The notes under the pieces were generated by a model that did not search any database, was not told where the DNA came from, and worked only from the letters and a program-made list of their open reading frames with translations. A DNA stretch of 64,000 nt from contig NZ_JADILO010000005.1 of the NCBI RefSeq assembly GCF_015278125.1, forward strand, positions 1-64,000, written 5' to 3'. The DNA is from Vibrio fluminensis. GTDB taxonomy: Bacteria; Pseudomonadota; Gammaproteobacteria; Enterobacterales; Vibrionaceae. Below are positions 35,919-45,567 of the stretch, piece after piece; within the stretch, counting starts at the first letter, position 1; every line of letters starts with the position of its first letter. Position numbers and translations under genes: made by a program.

Positions 35919-37151
35919 TTAAGCGTTTTTCAGTTCAGCAACTTTTGCTTCTGAAAGTGGCTTAGTGATGAATGCTAGAACGATACACACTGCCATCATT
36001 ACTGCAGAGATAGTGTACGCTAGAGTGTAGCCTTCACCGTTAGTCATTGAGAAACCAACTACAGCTGCGCCGATCGCACCACCAATACCCCATGCAGTGT
36101 ATAGTACACCGTAGTTTGTACCGTAGTTTTTCAGGCCGTAGAACTCAGCTGTTAGAGTAGGGAATACCGCTAGTAGAGTACCGTAACCAACTGCAGCAAT
36201 TGCTGTACCGATGATTAGCGTTACTTCTGATTTAAACGTTGCAAATAGCACCATGTTAATGCCTTGCAGTACGAATGCGATTAGTAGAGTGCGAACACCA
36301 CCAATTTTGTCAGCAAGCATACCAGCTGCTACACGACCGCCTGAGTTAAATACCGCTAGAAGAGACGCTAGGTAAACTGCATTTGGCAGGTTAGCTTGCA
36401 CGCTTGCGATAGTTGTGATGTTACCGATGATCATTAGACCAACAGAAGCTGCGAACGCGTACATGATCCATAGAGAGTAGAACTGAGGCGTTTTAAGCAT
36501 CGCTTTCCAAGTTAGGTCTTCAGACTTGCTTGCCGCTTTTGGTGCTGCGCCGTCTTTAACCGCTGGCTCTGCTGGAGAGTAACCTGCTGGTGGGTTGTTG
36601 ATTGTTGCTGCTAGCGGAACTGCGATAGCAAGAATACCAACACCAAGGATCATAAAGCTTGTTTGGATGCCCATGCTTTCGATTAGTGCAGACGTTACTG
36701 GCGCTAGGTAAATAGCTGCAAGACCAAAACCTGCTGCGATGATGCCGTTAACCATACCTTTCTTAGAAGAGTGGAACCACTTCATTGCAGATGGCGCAAG
36801 ACATGCATAACCAAAACCGATACCAGCACCTGTGATAACACCGAACGTGATGTTTAGCATCATTGGTGAGTCAACAAAGCCAGAAGCGATCATGCCAATA
36901 CCCGTTAGGATAGTACCTAGGATCAGGATCATACGTGGACCCATACGGTCTTGAAGGATACCTGCAACTAAAAGACAGATAGAGAAAGTGATTGTTGCAG
37001 TTGCGTAAGGTGCAGATGCTTCAGCTGCACTCCAGCCTGACTCAGTCACAAGCGCTTTGTTAAATACACTCCAAGCATACAGGATGCCAAGACAAAGGTT
37101 GATACAGAATCCTGCTAGCAGAATGCGCATAGCTTTATCAATCTTGCTCAT
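35919..37151 (-). CDS. MFS transporter, OFA (oxalate/formate antiporter-like) family
   Basis: A 12-TM inner-membrane carrier of 410 residues. The N-terminus MSKIDKAMRILLAGFCINLC and LGILYAWSVFNKALVTESGW are characteristic of OFA proteins; the DRMGPR motif after TM2 and DKIGGVR before TM8 are the MFS signature loops. The substrate is a small monocarboxylate or dicarboxylate; it cannot be specified. About 390 bases of untranslated sequence separate it from the divergent DUF3332 gene. No partner gene is adjacent. Confidence 0.9.
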   Translation of the reverse strand: MSKIDKAMRILLAGFCINLCLGILYAWSVFNKALVTESGWSAAEASAPYATATITFSICLLVAGILQDRMGPRMILILGTILTGIGMIASGFVDSPMMLNITFGVITGAGIGFGYACLAPSAMKWFHSSKKGMVNGIIAAGFGLAAIYLAPVTSALIESMGIQTSFMILGVGILAIAVPLAATINNPPAGYSPAEPAVKDGAAPKAASKSEDLTWKAMLKTPQFYSLWIMYAFAASVGLMIIGNITTIASVQANLPNAVYLASLLAVFNSGGRVAAGMLADKIGGVRTLLIAFVLQGINMVLFATFKSEVTLIIGTAIAAVGYGTLLAVFPTLTAEFYGLKNYGTNYGVLYTAWGIGGAIGAAVVGFSMTNGEGYTLAYTISAVMMAVCIVLAFITKPLSEAKVAELKNA

Positions 37152-37543
37152 TTTATTTCTCAGTTTGCCTCTATAGAAGAGGATGGTTTAACACACGATT
37201 TATTCAAAATTTGTTTGCGTTTATCAACATAAAGCGCAATGGGCGCGAATTATAACCAAATAAAATGTGATTGGAATCTCTTTTTCCACTAAATCCAAAA
37301 ATAAACTTACTTTTTAAATGATTGAGTTAACGAATAAACAACCAAACATCTCGGAAGACGTTGTTTTGGACAGATTTTGTCCATGTTTATTGTGGCAACC
37401 CAGCAAAGTGCTAGGCAATAATTCCGAAAACTAAGATTTACCATGAAGGCCGAGTAAGTTTTTTGTCAATTAAGCCCACTCAAGATTCCAATGATAAGAA
37501 AGGAGGGTTAGCATGCGCGCAAATTTTCTAAAGGTAGTCACAA
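37152..37543. promoter_or_regulatory. Divergent intergenic region, OFA carrier / DUF3332
   Basis: No credible gene. It is AT-rich near the carrier. A strong ribosome-like site GGAGGG at 37502-37507 precedes an ATG at 37513 that opens a 43-codon frame overlapping the DUF3332 gene; I regard that frame as chance. The proper DUF3332 site AAAGG lies at 37530-37534. Confidence 0.5.
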
Positions 37544-38083
37544 ATGAAATTCAAAGCTGCAAAAATTGCTGTAGTGGCAGCACTAGGCGCATCTTCTCTA
37601 ACTGGTTGTATGGGGCAAATGGCAACGACAGGTTTAGTCTCTAAATTCAACCTAGAGATAGTGGATAACCGTTATGCGCGTGAAGGTATGTTCTTACTAT
37701 TGTCACCGGTGTACGGCTTAGCGGGTACTGTCGACCTATTCATTTTCAACTCTATTGAGTTCTGGACCGGTACTAACCCAATTTCAGGTAAATCACCAGC
37801 TGTGGTTGATACACCAACTAAAAACTACATCAAAGTAAATGACCAACTGGATCCTTCTTTAACTAGCGTACCGCTAACCAACAACAGCGATATCGATAGC
37901 GCTATCATGCAACAAATCGATGAGAACACGCTGCAGATGGAAATTACTTATCTAAATGGTGAGCAGAAAGTACTGCGTGGTGAAAAGGGTGCAGACTCGG
38001 TAGATTTCTACTTAAATGATGAATTAGTGACTACGGTTTCTAATCAAGAACTGACGAATTACATTACTTCAGCTCAGATCTAA
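37544..38083 (+). CDS. DUF3332 lipoprotein
   Basis: A 179-residue protein with a lipoprotein signal (VVAALGASSLTGC, lipid-modified Cys about residue 22) and the DUF3332 body: FNLEIVDNRYAREGMFLLLS, VYGLAGTVDLFIFNSIEFW and TGTNPISGKSP. The family is common in Vibrio and other Gammaproteobacteria; function unknown. The two hydrophobic segments suggest close membrane association. It is monocistronic with its own hairpin downstream. Confidence 0.85.
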   Translation: MKFKAAKIAVVAALGASSLTGCMGQMATTGLVSKFNLEIVDNRYAREGMFLLLSPVYGLAGTVDLFIFNSIEFWTGTNPISGKSPAVVDTPTKNYIKVNDQLDPSLTSVPLTNNSDIDSAIMQQIDENTLQMEITYLNGEQKVLRGEKGADSVDFYLNDELVTTVSNQELTNYITSAQI

Positions 38084-38088
38084 TCTAC

Positions 38089-38131
38089 TTCGCCTTCTGG
38101 ATGTCATCTTCGGAAGGCGAAAACTCTTTTT
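38089..38131 (+). terminator. Terminator after the DUF3332 gene
   Basis: TTCGCCTTC (38089-38097) and GAAGGCGAA (38113-38121) form a 9-bp stem with a 15-base loop, followed by AACTCTTTTTC. Confidence 0.65.
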
Positions 38132-38781
38132 CGCCCGTCATTAAAACATCTTCATATAACCATATTTCAGCTAGCTTTTGTCTGCGATTGTTTCCTGATA
38201 CATCGACTCAAATTAATGTTGAATAGAATTCGAACCGACCAATTCTTTAGTTGCATGATCGATGCAATGACTAATGTGCAAAACATTGATTTTTGTCGTA
38301 AAACTAGCTTAGGTCAAAGAGTTCTACTTGCCTACCATCTCAAGACGTTAAACGTAAAAGCTAATAGATAACTAGTTATATCGTTTATATATCACTCTCG
38401 GTCAAAGTTAATTTTATAGATATATTTGTAGTACTTTAAGCCTATTTCGTTTCAATTGAACTCAATTCATACCTTATTTGTACAGATAAAAAAATTTAGC
38501 TGCGAGTGAGGAATGTCAGAGTAGTTTAAAATTAACCCACCTAGGCGTGACTATGGTCTCGAAATGGATGAAATTTGTATGCAAGTCTTATGCGTGAGAT
38601 TTTCGTCGATTAATAAACTTTTGTTCTCTATCTTGCTTGAAAGTGCCTATTAAACGGTTTAACTTGCAGGCCTGTAGAAATGCGCGATGGATGCGACTTT
38701 TACTGGCTGTCAGTATTATTGATGAATCACTGTGGTTTGTCTTTTTATACTTCGGACTGGTTGAGCGATTAAGGAACAATT
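38132..38781. promoter_or_regulatory. 650-base AT-rich region ahead of the exopolysaccharide genes
   Basis: No convincing gene is seen. Overlapping short frames on both strands at 38588-38852 lack ribosome sites. Long upstream regions of this kind in Vibrio polysaccharide clusters often carry several regulator sites; I cannot identify specific ones. Confidence 0.45.
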
Positions 38782-40014
38782 ATGAAAAGCCCTCAGAACG
38801 GTATTTTTGTTGTAATCGGTTTTGCTATGTCATTTGCAACTTCAGCAAATGAGCAGTCTGGCTATATTACTGAGTCTGGCATTCGAGTTCTTCCTATTTT
38901 AGAGAGCAAAATCGAGCACGTAGATAATATAGGTCGATTGTCTGACGCTCAAAAAGCACAATCTTCGACAGTCTTCGTCATTGAGCCTGGTGTGGTTTTA
39001 TCATCTGATCGCAATGGTAATAGCTATAACGTGCTCTATCAGCTGTCATCTGGTCACTATTTTGATAGCTCAGATGATAATTACATCGACCACAAATTAA
39101 TTTCTAACAATAGCATCCAACTAAGTCGTAGACATGCCATAGGTATAAATTATGCCTATATTAACTCGCATCAAGAGCGAGGAACTGGATTATTAGCCGG
39201 TGATGAATTGTCTACTATTGCTGATGAGCCAGTGAGATTTAGTATTCATAGCGCGAGCTTAACTTATGCGTTTGGTTCTCAGGGCGCTAAAGGCCTTATA
39301 GAGTCGAATATAAAGTACGAAAACAAACGATTCGATAATTATCGCGATATAACCTTAACTAACTATTCACAGTTAAGCACCCGCTACAAAGATTACGATG
39401 AATTTGGTGGTGGTTTGGGCTTCTACTATCGCCTGTCTCCATCAACTCAATTGCTCACCGAGTTTAATCTCGCAAGTAGAGATTATGAGCTCAATGACCC
39501 TGAAACCAATCAGTCGCAAGATAACTTAGATACATATTATTACGTTGGTGCTCGATGGGATCTGACAGGTAAGACCGAAGGCAAGTTTAGAGTTGGCTTG
39601 CAAGATAAGAACTATGAAGACAAAACTAAAACTGATTTCGACGGTGTGAGTTGGGACTTAGAGTTTAGTTGGAAACCTGTAAATTATTCGACCTTCTCTT
39701 TAGCCGCTGCGTTACGCGCGTTAGACCCTTATCAAAGCAGCGATTTCGTAGACCGAACGAGCTTTGAAGGCGATTGGAAGCATTTTTGGGTATCAAACTT
39801 TTACAGCAAATTAGCGCTTGATTACATCCAAGATGATTATTCCGGTTCGCAACGCGAAGATGAATTGATTCGAACCGACGTCTCGCTTGGCTATGAACTA
39901 CGACAATATATGGGCATTGCTATGGGCTGGAGACAGGAATCGAATGACTCAAGCATAGAATCGAATACCTACGACCAAAATGTTTGGTACTTATCTGCAA
40001 ATTTACTTTTTTAA
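38782..40014 (+). CDS. Outer-membrane beta-barrel protein of the polysaccharide cluster
   Basis: A 410-residue exported protein (signal FVVIGFAMSFATSANE) made of amphipathic beta strands, with a C-terminal strand ending in F (NVWYLSANLLF). It resembles the beta-barrel porin 2 (BBP2) group that occurs first in exopolysaccharide operons. It probably forms the exit pore, because the Wza-like protein that follows is too short to span the outer membrane. The stop is 23 bases before the next gene, with AGGGAGAG between. Confidence 0.75.
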   Translation: MKSPQNGIFVVIGFAMSFATSANEQSGYITESGIRVLPILESKIEHVDNIGRLSDAQKAQSSTVFVIEPGVVLSSDRNGNSYNVLYQLSSGHYFDSSDDNYIDHKLISNNSIQLSRRHAIGINYAYINSHQERGTGLLAGDELSTIADEPVRFSIHSASLTYAFGSQGAKGLIESNIKYENKRFDNYRDITLTNYSQLSTRYKDYDEFGGGLGFYYRLSPSTQLLTEFNLASRDYELNDPETNQSQDNLDTYYYVGARWDLTGKTEGKFRVGLQDKNYEDKTKTDFDGVSWDLEFSWKPVNYSTFSLAAALRALDPYQSSDFVDRTSFEGDWKHFWVSNFYSKLALDYIQDDYSGSQREDELIRTDVSLGYELRQYMGIAMGWRQESNDSSIESNTYDQNVWYLSANLLF

Positions 40015-40037
40015 TTGATTTATTGTAGGGAGAGATT

Positions 40038-40568
40038 ATGAATCAACCAATAAGTGCAGTTTTGATGGCGCTCTTATTGATGCTTGCCTCTATGCAAGTA
40101 CACGCGTTCCAAGATACTTATATCATTGGTGCAGGCGATAAAATTCAAATATCCGTTTATGGTGAAGAAGAGTTGTCCATTGAACAGCTTTATATTAATA
40201 ACAGTGGTCGATTTGAATACCCTTACTTGGGGGAAATGGTCGCCGTTAATAAAACGCCAGAGCAGTTAAAGAATGAGATTACTCAGGGGCTAAAAGGTGA
40301 CTATTTAATCTCGCCAAAAGTGAGAGTTAGCATCACCGAGTTTCGTAGTATTTATGTTAATGGCGAGGTAAAAAAACCAGGCGGTTATGAGTATCAACCT
40401 GGTTTAACCGTTGATAAAGCGATTGCTCTGGCCGGAGGTTTCACTGACCGAGCTGCTCGTAGCAAGATCAGCATTTCTCAAGCAGGTAGTAACGACCAGA
40501 AAAATGTTAATCTTTCAGCGAAGGTGTTGCCGGGCGATATCATCGTAATTGATCAAAGCTTCTTTTAA
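40038..40568 (+). CDS. Short Wza-like polysaccharide export protein
   Basis: A 176-residue periplasmic protein with signal peptide (LLMLASMQVHA), the Poly_export domain (YIIGAGDKIQISVYGEEELS) and one SLBB-type domain (IYVNGEVKKPGGYEYQPGLT, VDKAIALAGGFTDRA). E. coli Wza is about twice as long and ends in an amphipathic helix that forms the outer-membrane pore; both that helix and the lipobox Cys are missing here. Short forms are paired with a barrel protein, as here. It forms an operon with the barrel and kinase genes. Confidence 0.88.
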   Translation: MNQPISAVLMALLLMLASMQVHAFQDTYIIGAGDKIQISVYGEEELSIEQLYINNSGRFEYPYLGEMVAVNKTPEQLKNEITQGLKGDYLISPKVRVSITEFRSIYVNGEVKKPGGYEYQPGLTVDKAIALAGGFTDRAARSKISISQAGSNDQKNVNLSAKVLPGDIIVIDQSFF

Positions 40569-40604
40569 CCCATTTACCTAAGATTCAGTTTCTCGGAAGT
40601 TAAT

Positions 40605-42824
40605 ATGTTTAGTAGTTTACAACAGGGTAAAGTAGAAAAAGAACAGATAATTGATATCGGTTATTACGTTCACATTGTGAAGGTGAAATGGCTGTCGATT
40701 GCACTGTTTTCTATTTTGTGTACAGCAATATCAATTCTATTTGCGTTGTCACTCAAACCCACATACAAAGCGACGGCAACTTTGTTGATAGAGTCATCGC
40801 AGAAAAAAGCGATTTCTATTGAAGAGGTCGTTGGTATTGATACGTCGGCAAAAGAATACTATTTGACTCAATTTGAAATCTTAAAATCGAATCAAGTTGC
40901 ATTGCGTGTTATAGATAAACTCGATTTAGAAAATAATATCGAGTTTAATCCAAGTCTAATTCAGTCTGAGCCGAGTCTGATTGATAACCTTAAAGTGGAA
41001 ATCAAGTCTCTGCCTGTCATTGCTTCCTATCTATCAAAAGACGAAACAGATTCGAAATCGATTGTTGTCGATGATTCTGGTATCAACCAAACAGTCCTGA
41101 AAATATTTAAGTCTAAATTAAGTATTGAACCTATTCGCAAAACTCAATTGGTCAACATCTCGTTCGAATCTCTTGATCCAAATCTTGCGGCAACCATTGC
41201 CAATGAAGTCGCTCACGCTTATATCGAAAACAGCCTTGAGTCTAAGTTGGTTGCTACGGAGCAGGCAACAGGGTGGATCAATCAACGTCTAGCTTCGCTC
41301 AAAAAGCAACTTGAAGATTCTGAACAGGCACTATTGTTATTTCTCAAACAACAGAAGCTTATCGATAACAGCGGAATTGAAGCTTTAACGAGCTCAGAGT
41401 TAACCAATTTAACTGACCGAATCAGTAGTGCTACCAACCAGCGCATTGAGGCACAATCTCTTTATAATGCTTTGAAGAGTAAACCAAATGGCGATATTTC
41501 TTCGATTTCCTCAGTTTCGCTCATTTCTAATCACCCGCAGATTCGCGATATTCGTTTAGCAGAATCAAACGCAGAGAAGCAAGTTAGTGAGCTATCTAAA
41601 CGTTATGGCCCAAAGCACGACAAAATGATCCAAGCTCAAGCGCAACTTCAATCAATTCAACTTCGAGCTAACAAGTTAACGAAAAAATTGATTGATGGTG
41701 TTGAGAAAGAGTTGATCAGCGCTCGTGAACAAGAGCAGATGTTGAAGAGTGAACTTTTGTCAAAGAAAGCTGAGTTCCAATCGTTAAGTGTTGTTAAACG
41801 TGAGTATGACGCGTTAAAGCGTGAAGTGGACACCAATGCTAAACTTTACGATTTGTTCCTGACCAGACAGAAAGAAACGACAGCCACTCGAGACTTCAGC
41901 GCTTCTAATGCACGCTTTAGTGACTATGCTCTTGTCCCATTAAAACCAAGCAAGCCAAATAGAAAACTTATCGTTCTTTTAGCCCTATGTGGCAGTATCG
42001 GTTTCGCCGTGTTAACGATTATTTTCTTAGATGCGTTTAATAGCCGAATTGAATCAAGCCGTGATTTTGAAAACAAACTAGGCTTGTTGCCAACGGGTGC
42101 TATTCCAATGATTAGTGACAAGAAGTACAAGAACTCACCAATCGATGCGTCGGTGTTTGCGAGCGAAAGGCACAGTGTGTTCCAAGAGTCTGTTGATTCA
42201 ATCAGAACCTCTTTGTATCTCAGCCTACGAAACTCGCAAAGAAAACTCTTGGCGATATCGTCAGCCGTACCCGCTGAAGGTAAGACGACGACAGCCGTTA
42301 ACTTAGCGATGTCTTTTGCCAAGTTGGAACGTGTTTTATTGATAGACTGTGACTTACGTAAGCCATCGGTTGCCGAGCGATTTTCTCTACCATCAAGCCA
42401 AGCTGGCTTAGTTAACGTGTTGTTGACTAATGCCTCTGTTGAGGAATGCATCACATCCGTAAATGAAAATCTTGATGTGATGACTGGCGGGATGCTAGCA
42501 CCAAACCCACAAGAGATTCTAAGCAGCGCCGCTTTTGAAGAGTTAATCGAGGAGTTAGCCACCAAATACGATCGAATCATTCTCGATACGCCACCTATTT
42601 TACCGGTTAAAGATGCCTATATTATTGGACGACTGGCTCAGGGTTTGGTGTTGGTGATGAAGGCGAACAGCACCAGTAAGTCAGTTTATAATCATACAAT
42701 GACGTTACTGAATCGACATGGCGTTTCTGTCGATGGTGTGGTCTTGAACCAAGTACCAATTCGAAAAGAAGGTAAGCACGCATATACCGAGTACTCATTG
42801 TATGCCTATGGTAAAAACAGCTAG
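40605..42824 (+). CDS. Wzc/GumC-like polysaccharide co-polymerase with tyrosine-kinase domain
   Basis: A 739-residue inner-membrane protein. An N-terminal Wzz domain has TM1 (WLSIALFSILCTAISILFAL) and TM2 (KLIVLLALCGSIGFAVLTII); the periplasmic part is a long coiled coil. The C-terminal BY-kinase shows Walker A SAVPAEGKTTTAVN (about residue 558), Walker A' VLLIDCDLRKPS and Walker B RIILDTPPILPVKDA. The last 15 residues carry a four-Tyr cluster (YTEYSLYAY), the autophosphorylation site. It controls chain length and export; the phosphatase at 43605 would reverse the phosphorylation. Confidence 0.92.
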   Translation: MFSSLQQGKVEKEQIIDIGYYVHIVKVKWLSIALFSILCTAISILFALSLKPTYKATATLLIESSQKKAISIEEVVGIDTSAKEYYLTQFEILKSNQVALRVIDKLDLENNIEFNPSLIQSEPSLIDNLKVEIKSLPVIASYLSKDETDSKSIVVDDSGINQTVLKIFKSKLSIEPIRKTQLVNISFESLDPNLAATIANEVAHAYIENSLESKLVATEQATGWINQRLASLKKQLEDSEQALLLFLKQQKLIDNSGIEALTSSELTNLTDRISSATNQRIEAQSLYNALKSKPNGDISSISSVSLISNHPQIRDIRLAESNAEKQVSELSKRYGPKHDKMIQAQAQLQSIQLRANKLTKKLIDGVEKELISAREQEQMLKSELLSKKAEFQSLSVVKREYDALKREVDTNAKLYDLFLTRQKETTATRDFSASNARFSDYALVPLKPSKPNRKLIVLLALCGSIGFAVLTIIFLDAFNSRIESSRDFENKLGLLPTGAIPMISDKKYKNSPIDASVFASERHSVFQESVDSIRTSLYLSLRNSQRKLLAISSAVPAEGKTTTAVNLAMSFAKLERVLLIDCDLRKPSVAERFSLPSSQAGLVNVLLTNASVEECITSVNENLDVMTGGMLAPNPQEILSSAAFEELIEELATKYDRIILDTPPILPVKDAYIIGRLAQGLVLVMKANSTSKSVYNHTMTLLNRHGVSVDGVVLNQVPIRKEGKHAYTEYSLYAYGKNS

Positions 42825-42954
42825 ACGCCATATTTAGCTGATTAATACGCTGAGTTTTTACACTAACCTGTTACAAGGGCAGGTTAGTTGAATAATTCAG
42901 CGTACTTTCTCAACCGTTCAGAATTCATTTCTCGAGAAACAAAGGTTGTACGCT

Positions 42955-43599
42955 ATGACAAAGAGCTTCAATGTTTTGTTTTTATTGATATCTATCGTTA
43001 CTTTATTTGGTGGCATTTCTTATTTAACCCAGTCAATTTACACAGGTGCTGTCCATCATCGGTTAGAATCTCTGATGGTGGCCGATAGATCATCCGAGCT
43101 CAAAGAGCTATCGTTACTACATCCTAACCATTCTTCCATGTTTGTCACCGCGCATGACTTGTATATTTTCGCTAAGTATCGCCAATGGCAAGCTTTCCTA
43201 AGTCACTCATTGAACGAGAGCGCGGATATCGAAGGTCTGTATCAGCAGAGCGCCATTCTACGACCTACATGGTCAGAAACACATGTTGAACTATCGAAAA
43301 TTGCGATGACCCAAGGCGAGTGGGAAAAGGCGGAAAAACACTTACAATTGGCACAGCAGTTTGGTTTACAAAAAAACTCGACAAGTATTGCCGTGATTGA
43401 ACAAACCTATATTAATTGGCAGCGTGCAGAGGTGAAGGAGAAACTTAACGCTACCCAATTGCTGTTAAGTCTGGCAGCGAACAAAAGGTATCTTGCAGAT
43501 GTTGATCATATGATTCGGTTCTCACCAGCCAAGGTGCGGTTATGTAACATGTTAACTTTTAATCGAATAGATATACCGACTTGTCAGCCATCAAACTGA
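42955..43599 (+). CDS. Membrane-anchored TPR-like protein of the polysaccharide cluster
   Basis: A 214-residue protein with one N-terminal TM helix (FNVLFLLISIVTLFGGISYL) and a periplasmic helical part with one clear TPR-like hairpin (ETHVELSKIAMTQGEWEKAE followed by KHLQLAQQFG). I cannot name the family; similar small anchored proteins occur in exopolysaccharide operons. ATG 42955 has AAAGG upstream and is chosen over the TTG at 42946. It lies 130 bases after the kinase gene on the same strand, and its 3' end abuts that of the convergent phosphatase. Confidence 0.7.
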   Translation: MTKSFNVLFLLISIVTLFGGISYLTQSIYTGAVHHRLESLMVADRSSELKELSLLHPNHSSMFVTAHDLYIFAKYRQWQAFLSHSLNESADIEGLYQQSAILRPTWSETHVELSKIAMTQGEWEKAEKHLQLAQQFGLQKNSTSIAVIEQTYINWQRAEVKEKLNATQLLLSLAANKRYLADVDHMIRFSPAKVRLCNMLTFNRIDIPTCQPSN

Positions 43600-43604
43600 A
43601 TATC

Positions 43605-44045
43605 CTACAAGCGATTTTTCCAACTCAAAACCGCTTTTTCTAGTGTTGTGTAGCACTCTTCAAACTCATTTACGCTCTTGCCTAACGGGTCTCTCACGTG
43701 GCCAACATTAATCCATTGGCCGATAAGCAGTGTTTTCGCTTTAGCACCAGAAAATGAATAGGCCAGTTGGCTGGCGTGATTTTGCGACATGGTGAGGATC
43801 AAATCATTTTCTTTAACATCTGCAGCAGTGATTTGCTTAGCGTAGTGTTGAGAGATATCTAACCCGTGAGCAGAGGCGACCGCTATTGCGTTTGGTTCAG
43901 CGTGGTATCCATCTAGATCATTTTCCGTTACCACGATACCTGCTGAGCGTACTTGTAGTGAGGGTACGTGCATGTTAAATAGGGCTTCAGCAAGCGGAGA
44001 GCGGCAAATATTTCCTGTACAGACTATTAAGATTTTATTAAACAC
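43605..44045 (-). CDS. Low-molecular-weight protein-tyrosine phosphatase, Wzb-like
   Basis: The signature CTGNICRSPLAEALF (catalytic Cys about residue 9, Arg at 15) and the acid loop RDPLGKS (Asp about residue 118) are intact. Length 146 residues is normal. It should dephosphorylate the Tyr cluster of the kinase at 40605. It is transcribed opposite to that gene, downstream of the O-antigen-ligase-like gene, with which it overlaps by 8 bases; kinase and phosphatase are thus under different promoters, unlike the common wza-wzb-wzc order. Confidence 0.93.
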   Translation of the reverse strand: MFNKILIVCTGNICRSPLAEALFNMHVPSLQVRSAGIVVTENDLDGYHAEPNAIAVASAHGLDISQHYAKQITAADVKENDLILTMSQNHASQLAYSFSGAKAKTLLIGQWINVGHVRDPLGKSVNEFEECYTTLEKAVLSWKNRL

Positions 44046-45567
44046 TTTTTGGCTCTCTTGACTCTAAAATAGGTGATATAGACGCGTGCTTGAACTTACC
44101 TGTCGCCGGTAAAACCGAACATGCGTTGGCTAAGAAGAGAATGAGAATAAAAGTAACCGCATTTGCGGCGGGTTGAAGGTGAAAATCCACACTCATGTGG
44201 ATCAACATTCCGACAATCGCCATCATGCAGCCTAAACTGATCCCTTTCATCGTTCGACTGTTTCTGTTGCGTATAGTATTAAAGCAGCGCCAAATAGTGA
44301 AAACAACGGATGTTGCAAGTAAGAGTGTCGCAGGTATTCCAGCTTCAACAAAAAACTGCAGATAATCGTTATGAGCATGATCATACACACCGACATCGCC
44401 CTGAGCGTAGCTTGGGAAAATGGTATAGAAGCTGGCCATTCCCGTCCCAGTCACTGGAAAGTCTTTAATTATCTCCAACGCCCATAGTAGAACTTGATCT
44501 CGTGACTCGAACACCAAGGAGGTTTCGACCAATCGTTGTTTTACTTTTTCTAAGCCAAACAACGAACCAATGACAATTGCGTCAATCAGCAAAATACTGG
44601 CCACTAATAAAGGTAAGGCGAAGGGGCGGTTCTTATAAATTAACAGCGCGAGGATACCGCCGAAGGTTACAGCAAAAAAGAAAGCGGAGTTTCCCATTCT
44701 AGATCGTGTCATAACCAGAGCGATGACCATGATGATAAGACACAAGCGCACGAGCATTTTACTGCTAAGGATACCTTCTAGAGTCCGACGGATCGCGCTA
44801 TGCCATGACGGTGCGTGATGGACGTGTAATTGGGAGATGATTAATCCAATGCCAACACAAAGTGTCATCATTAAATAATTCGCAAGGTGATTTTTGTAAA
44901 CAAAAGAACCCGTCGCCGTCGTTTCAGCAGGTAAGCCGAAAATGGGACTAGTTGGTGATTCGAGTAAGACGTATGTAGCGCCGTAAAATGCCTGAAATGT
45001 GCCACTAACAATGAGCGTGATAACAACGAGCTTAAGGCGTTTACTTGAATTGACAAGAAAGATGGCGTTAATCAGTAAGAGCGTGTAGCTGAAGCCTTTA
45101 AATAGCGCTACTAAGGTGATCCGGCTATCGACAGAAATAGTGCCCCAAGATGCTTCTACTTGTTGGTAAATTTGGAAGCTAGAACTGGAGATAAACTCAA
45201 GTAAGAACAAGGGAACTGGGATTGTTTGTAACAGCACCCAAACTTGAAAAACACCTATCGGTATGAGCAAATATTTGTAATGGGTTAGCTGGTAGAAGGG
45301 AAGTCGACCTTTATAACAGGCAAGCAACACTATTGATTGGATCGACGCGATAATTTGGATGAGTGACCAAGCCCACATGCGGTTGCTGCCAAGGGGAATC
45401 GGTAACCAGATGATCATTACTAATAGTGAGGCAAAGATAACTTTTTCTATGGTACTGACAGTAATGAGAGAGACAGGCAGCCTGGCGCGAAACTGCCTCA
45501 ACCTAAACCACCTCAATCTAAGCCGACTCAATCTAAACTGCTTGGCGTTAATTTGGCGAAACAACAC
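44038..45567 (-). CDS. O-antigen ligase/polymerase-like membrane protein
   Basis: A polytopic inner-membrane protein with about 12 hydrophobic segments and the Wzy_C signature YDHAHNDYLQFFVEAGIPA near residue 395. It joins or polymerises lipid-linked glycan units in the periplasm. The start is GTG 45567, supported by GGAGG 5 bases upstream inside the previous gene, whose end it overlaps by 20 bases. The N-terminal 30 residues are rich in Arg/Leu (RLSRLRLRWFRLRQFRARL) and are encoded by a 15-bp tandem repeat; they would form a basic cytosolic extension not normally seen. Confidence 0.85.
   Translation of the reverse strand: MLFRQINAKQFRLSRLRLRWFRLRQFRARLPVSLITVSTIEKVIFASLLVMIIWLPIPLGSNRMWAWSLIQIIASIQSIVLLACYKGRLPFYQLTHYKYLLIPIGVFQVWVLLQTIPVPLFLLEFISSSSFQIYQQVEASWGTISVDSRITLVALFKGFSYTLLLINAIFLVNSSKRLKLVVITLIVSGTFQAFYGATYVLLESPTSPIFGLPAETTATGSFVYKNHLANYLMMTLCVGIGLIISQLHVHHAPSWHSAIRRTLEGILSSKMLVRLCLIIMVIALVMTRSRMGNSAFFFAVTFGGILALLIYKNRPFALPLLVASILLIDAIVIGSLFGLEKVKQRLVETSLVFESRDQVLLWALEIIKDFPVTGTGMASFYTIFPSYAQGDVGVYDHAHNDYLQFFVEAGIPATLLLATSVVFTIWRCFNTIRNRNSRTMKGISLGCMMAIVGMLIHMSVDFHLQPAANAVTFILILFLANACSVLPATGKFKHASISPILESREPKSV
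45496..45540 (-). repeat. 15-bp tandem repeat at the start of the ligase-like gene
   Basis: Three imperfect units (45496-45510, 45511-45525, 45526-45540) of the form CCTCAATCTAAACCG encode the repeated Arg/Leu N-terminus. The unit preserves frame, so copy number could vary between strains. Confidence 0.85.

Noticed and set aside
37513..37644. 43-codon ORF overlapping the DUF3332 start, with a strong GGAGGG site
   Set aside because: It is out of frame with a well-supported lipoprotein gene that has its own ribosome site, and its protein has no recognisable features; judged a chance frame.
38588..38852. Small ORFs on both strands in the leader of the polysaccharide cluster
   Set aside because: No ribosome sites, overlapping each other and the barrel gene start, and no recognisable protein features.
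41924..42580. 218-residue minus-strand ORF within the Wzc-like kinase
   Set aside because: Shadow of the kinase domain whose motifs are intact on the plus strand.
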